Shown in pieces: positions 62,675 through 64,000 of a stretch of 64,000 nt of DNA. Source of the DNA: Puffinus mauretanicus. Lineage: Eukaryota > Chordata > Aves > Procellariiformes > Procellariidae. Below the pieces are notes generated by a model, which was not told where the DNA came from, did not search any database, and saw nothing but the letters and a program-made list of their open reading frames with translations. Location of the stretch: positions 1,834,001 through 1,898,000 of the forward strand of contig JAJKFH010003229.1 of the NCBI GenBank assembly GCA_023333565.1, read 5' to 3'. Position 1 is the first letter of the stretch; each line of letters begins with the position of its first letter. Both the position numbers and the translations under genes were made by a program.

Positions 62675-63897
62675 GTAAGTCTTACGGCGTGAACGGCTCT
62701 TGCTTGGAAAGCCAGCCTTTTGTTAGCCTGTATTTCCACCTAATTGTAAAGGCTCCACTGCTAATCAGAAACATCAATTTTTGCATTCAATATTTGTTGT
62801 GGGCCTAGCATAAAATTTAGAAAAGCCTAATTATTCAATAACAGCCACCAGAGAAAGAAAGGATGTAGCACTGTTACATAAGACTGAAACATTGCTCATG
62901 GTGTGCTAGATGAATATTGACCCAACAGCCATACTAGATCATTTTAGGCCTGCAAAGTGCTGAAATAGCTACCCGGTGCTCAATACTGAGCAGAACAAAT
63001 TCTGCAGAAGAAAACAAATTTCTTTAAGTCTGAAATGAATCTTAACTCCTTTCTTATCAGACTCCAGTGCCTGCAGGAACAGCTATAGCTTGCTCTGAGG
63101 AAAAACACTTGGACAGGCATACCAACACCTACTTTTATGATGCCTTTTCCTGAGGAAAAGTTAAATCAGTTCACTCCATAAAGTCAGCTGAAAGGTACAC
63201 AAATTATCGTTGTGCATATGGGGTGCATGTGAAATGAAATATGAAATCGATCTGCCAGTGGAATGGAAAAACAGATATGGTAGAACCTCTAGGAATAAAA
63301 CACTGGAATTACTTTCTAACTGATACAACACACGGATGCCTCAGGCTTTCAAGTAACCCATGTTTGGCCTCTGGAAAGGCTCCCTCAAAAATAATTTTTG
63401 TTTATGTTAAAGCTGGCCACAATAATAATACTACATTTCTTGGAAATATACAAAGGTCAGACTTTGCTACTGGTTTGGAATCTCTGTGTTTAGAAATCAA
63501 CTTGAATGTTTCCTTAAGTGCTTCATGGAAGGAGCTGCTTCATGAAATTAGCTCTGGCATTTTAGCCACCAAGATGTAGACATAAGGGAGTCGCTGCACA
63601 GATGTAGGAACTGTTGGGCATTGAAGTGGCTCAGCAGCTGGATGCAGGGAGATTACATTCAGACTCTGACATGGAACCAGCATTTCAGATTCACAGTTAT
63701 GGTTATATCAGGAATCACAGCTGAGTTACTCCAGGCTCTATCAGCTGCAGAAGCAACGAAGTTGCTGTCGTATATACCACATTTGTATCTCTATTGGATA
63801 GGGTTTTTTATACCTCTTGTTACCTTTACTAGCTTTTACTACTGTATGCTTCATCCTGGTGAGACAGTCTTATGTTTTTCTTAATTATGAAACAAGA
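62675..63897. other. Unique sequence, no gene seen
   Basis: A 112-codon plus-strand frame at 63241-63579 and an 87-codon frame at 63621-63884 have mixed composition but no recognisable domain or splice context. Confidence 0.45.
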
Positions 63898-63919
63898 TTT
63901 TTTTTCTTTTTTTTTTTTT
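63898..63919. repeat. Poly(T) run, one interruption
   Basis: Eight T, one C, then thirteen T. This is a simple repeat near the window end. Confidence 0.9.
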
Positions 63920-64000
63920 CTTTGAGAAAGGGAGAACTGTGAGCTCTGACCCGCCGGCCTAAGTGAGGAAGCTTTAAATACCTTTGTCAATGGACTCTAG

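Noticed and set aside
63241..63579. 112-codon plus-strand frame
   Set aside because: Mixed composition looked protein-like at first. However, no acceptor or donor fits, no promoter is seen, and the peptide matches nothing I know.

Overview
This 64 kb window looks like a gene-poor, AT-leaning piece of a bird genome. The best evidence is the repeats. There is a long chicken-repeat-1 (CR1) LINE on the + strand with recognisable endonuclease and reverse-transcriptase segments. There are two shorter CR1 3' ends, one of which still ends in the diagnostic ATTCTATG octamers. A solo LTR with the look of an avian class III (ERVL-like) endogenous retrovirus interrupts the large CR1. A few worn MIR-like SINE cores and short palindromic DNA-element remnants fit an amniote background. 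The species cannot be determined from this.

No recognisable cellular protein-coding gene was found. Almost all open frames are under 170 codons, overlap on both strands and match no family I know. The longest ones, at 19.5-22.8 kb, belong to the CR1 element or lie antisense to it. The window could be intergenic or lie inside a very large intron.

Layout. 1-5.3 kb: unique sequence with one doubtful MIR-like patch. 5.34-5.58 kb: a compact CpG island, the best promoter candidate. 5.6-19.4 kb: unique sequence with simple repeats, an ancient repeat scrap at 7.95 kb and a palindromic MITE-like element at 9.1-9.2 kb. 19.4-22.6 kb: CR1 LINE, split at 20,082-20,657 by an antisense solo LTR with a 5-bp target-site duplication, then a GC-rich tail of unknown origin to 22.74 kb. 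22.7-28.2 kb: unique sequence with a possible minus-strand terminal exon and poly(A) signal at 26.2-26.5 kb. 28.26-28.49 kb: old CR1 3' end on the minus strand. 29.4 kb: AT heptamer array. 30.9-31.2 kb: pyrimidine tract. 31-53 kb: unique sequence with two MIR-like SINEs (40.2 and 41.8 kb). 53.49-54.04 kb: a TATA/E-box segment followed by a possible two-exon unit with a Glu/Asp-rich frame. 55.64-55.81 kb: young-looking CR1 3' end. 55.8-64 kb: unique sequence with one exon-like block at 62.6 kb.

The only genes that work together are the parts of the LINE, and it is dead. It carries an in-frame stop, a frameshift, an altered catalytic motif, no 3' UTR and an LTR through its reading frame. The exon and promoter calls are inferences from sequence signals and need transcript data. 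I did not find a convincing new biological system.
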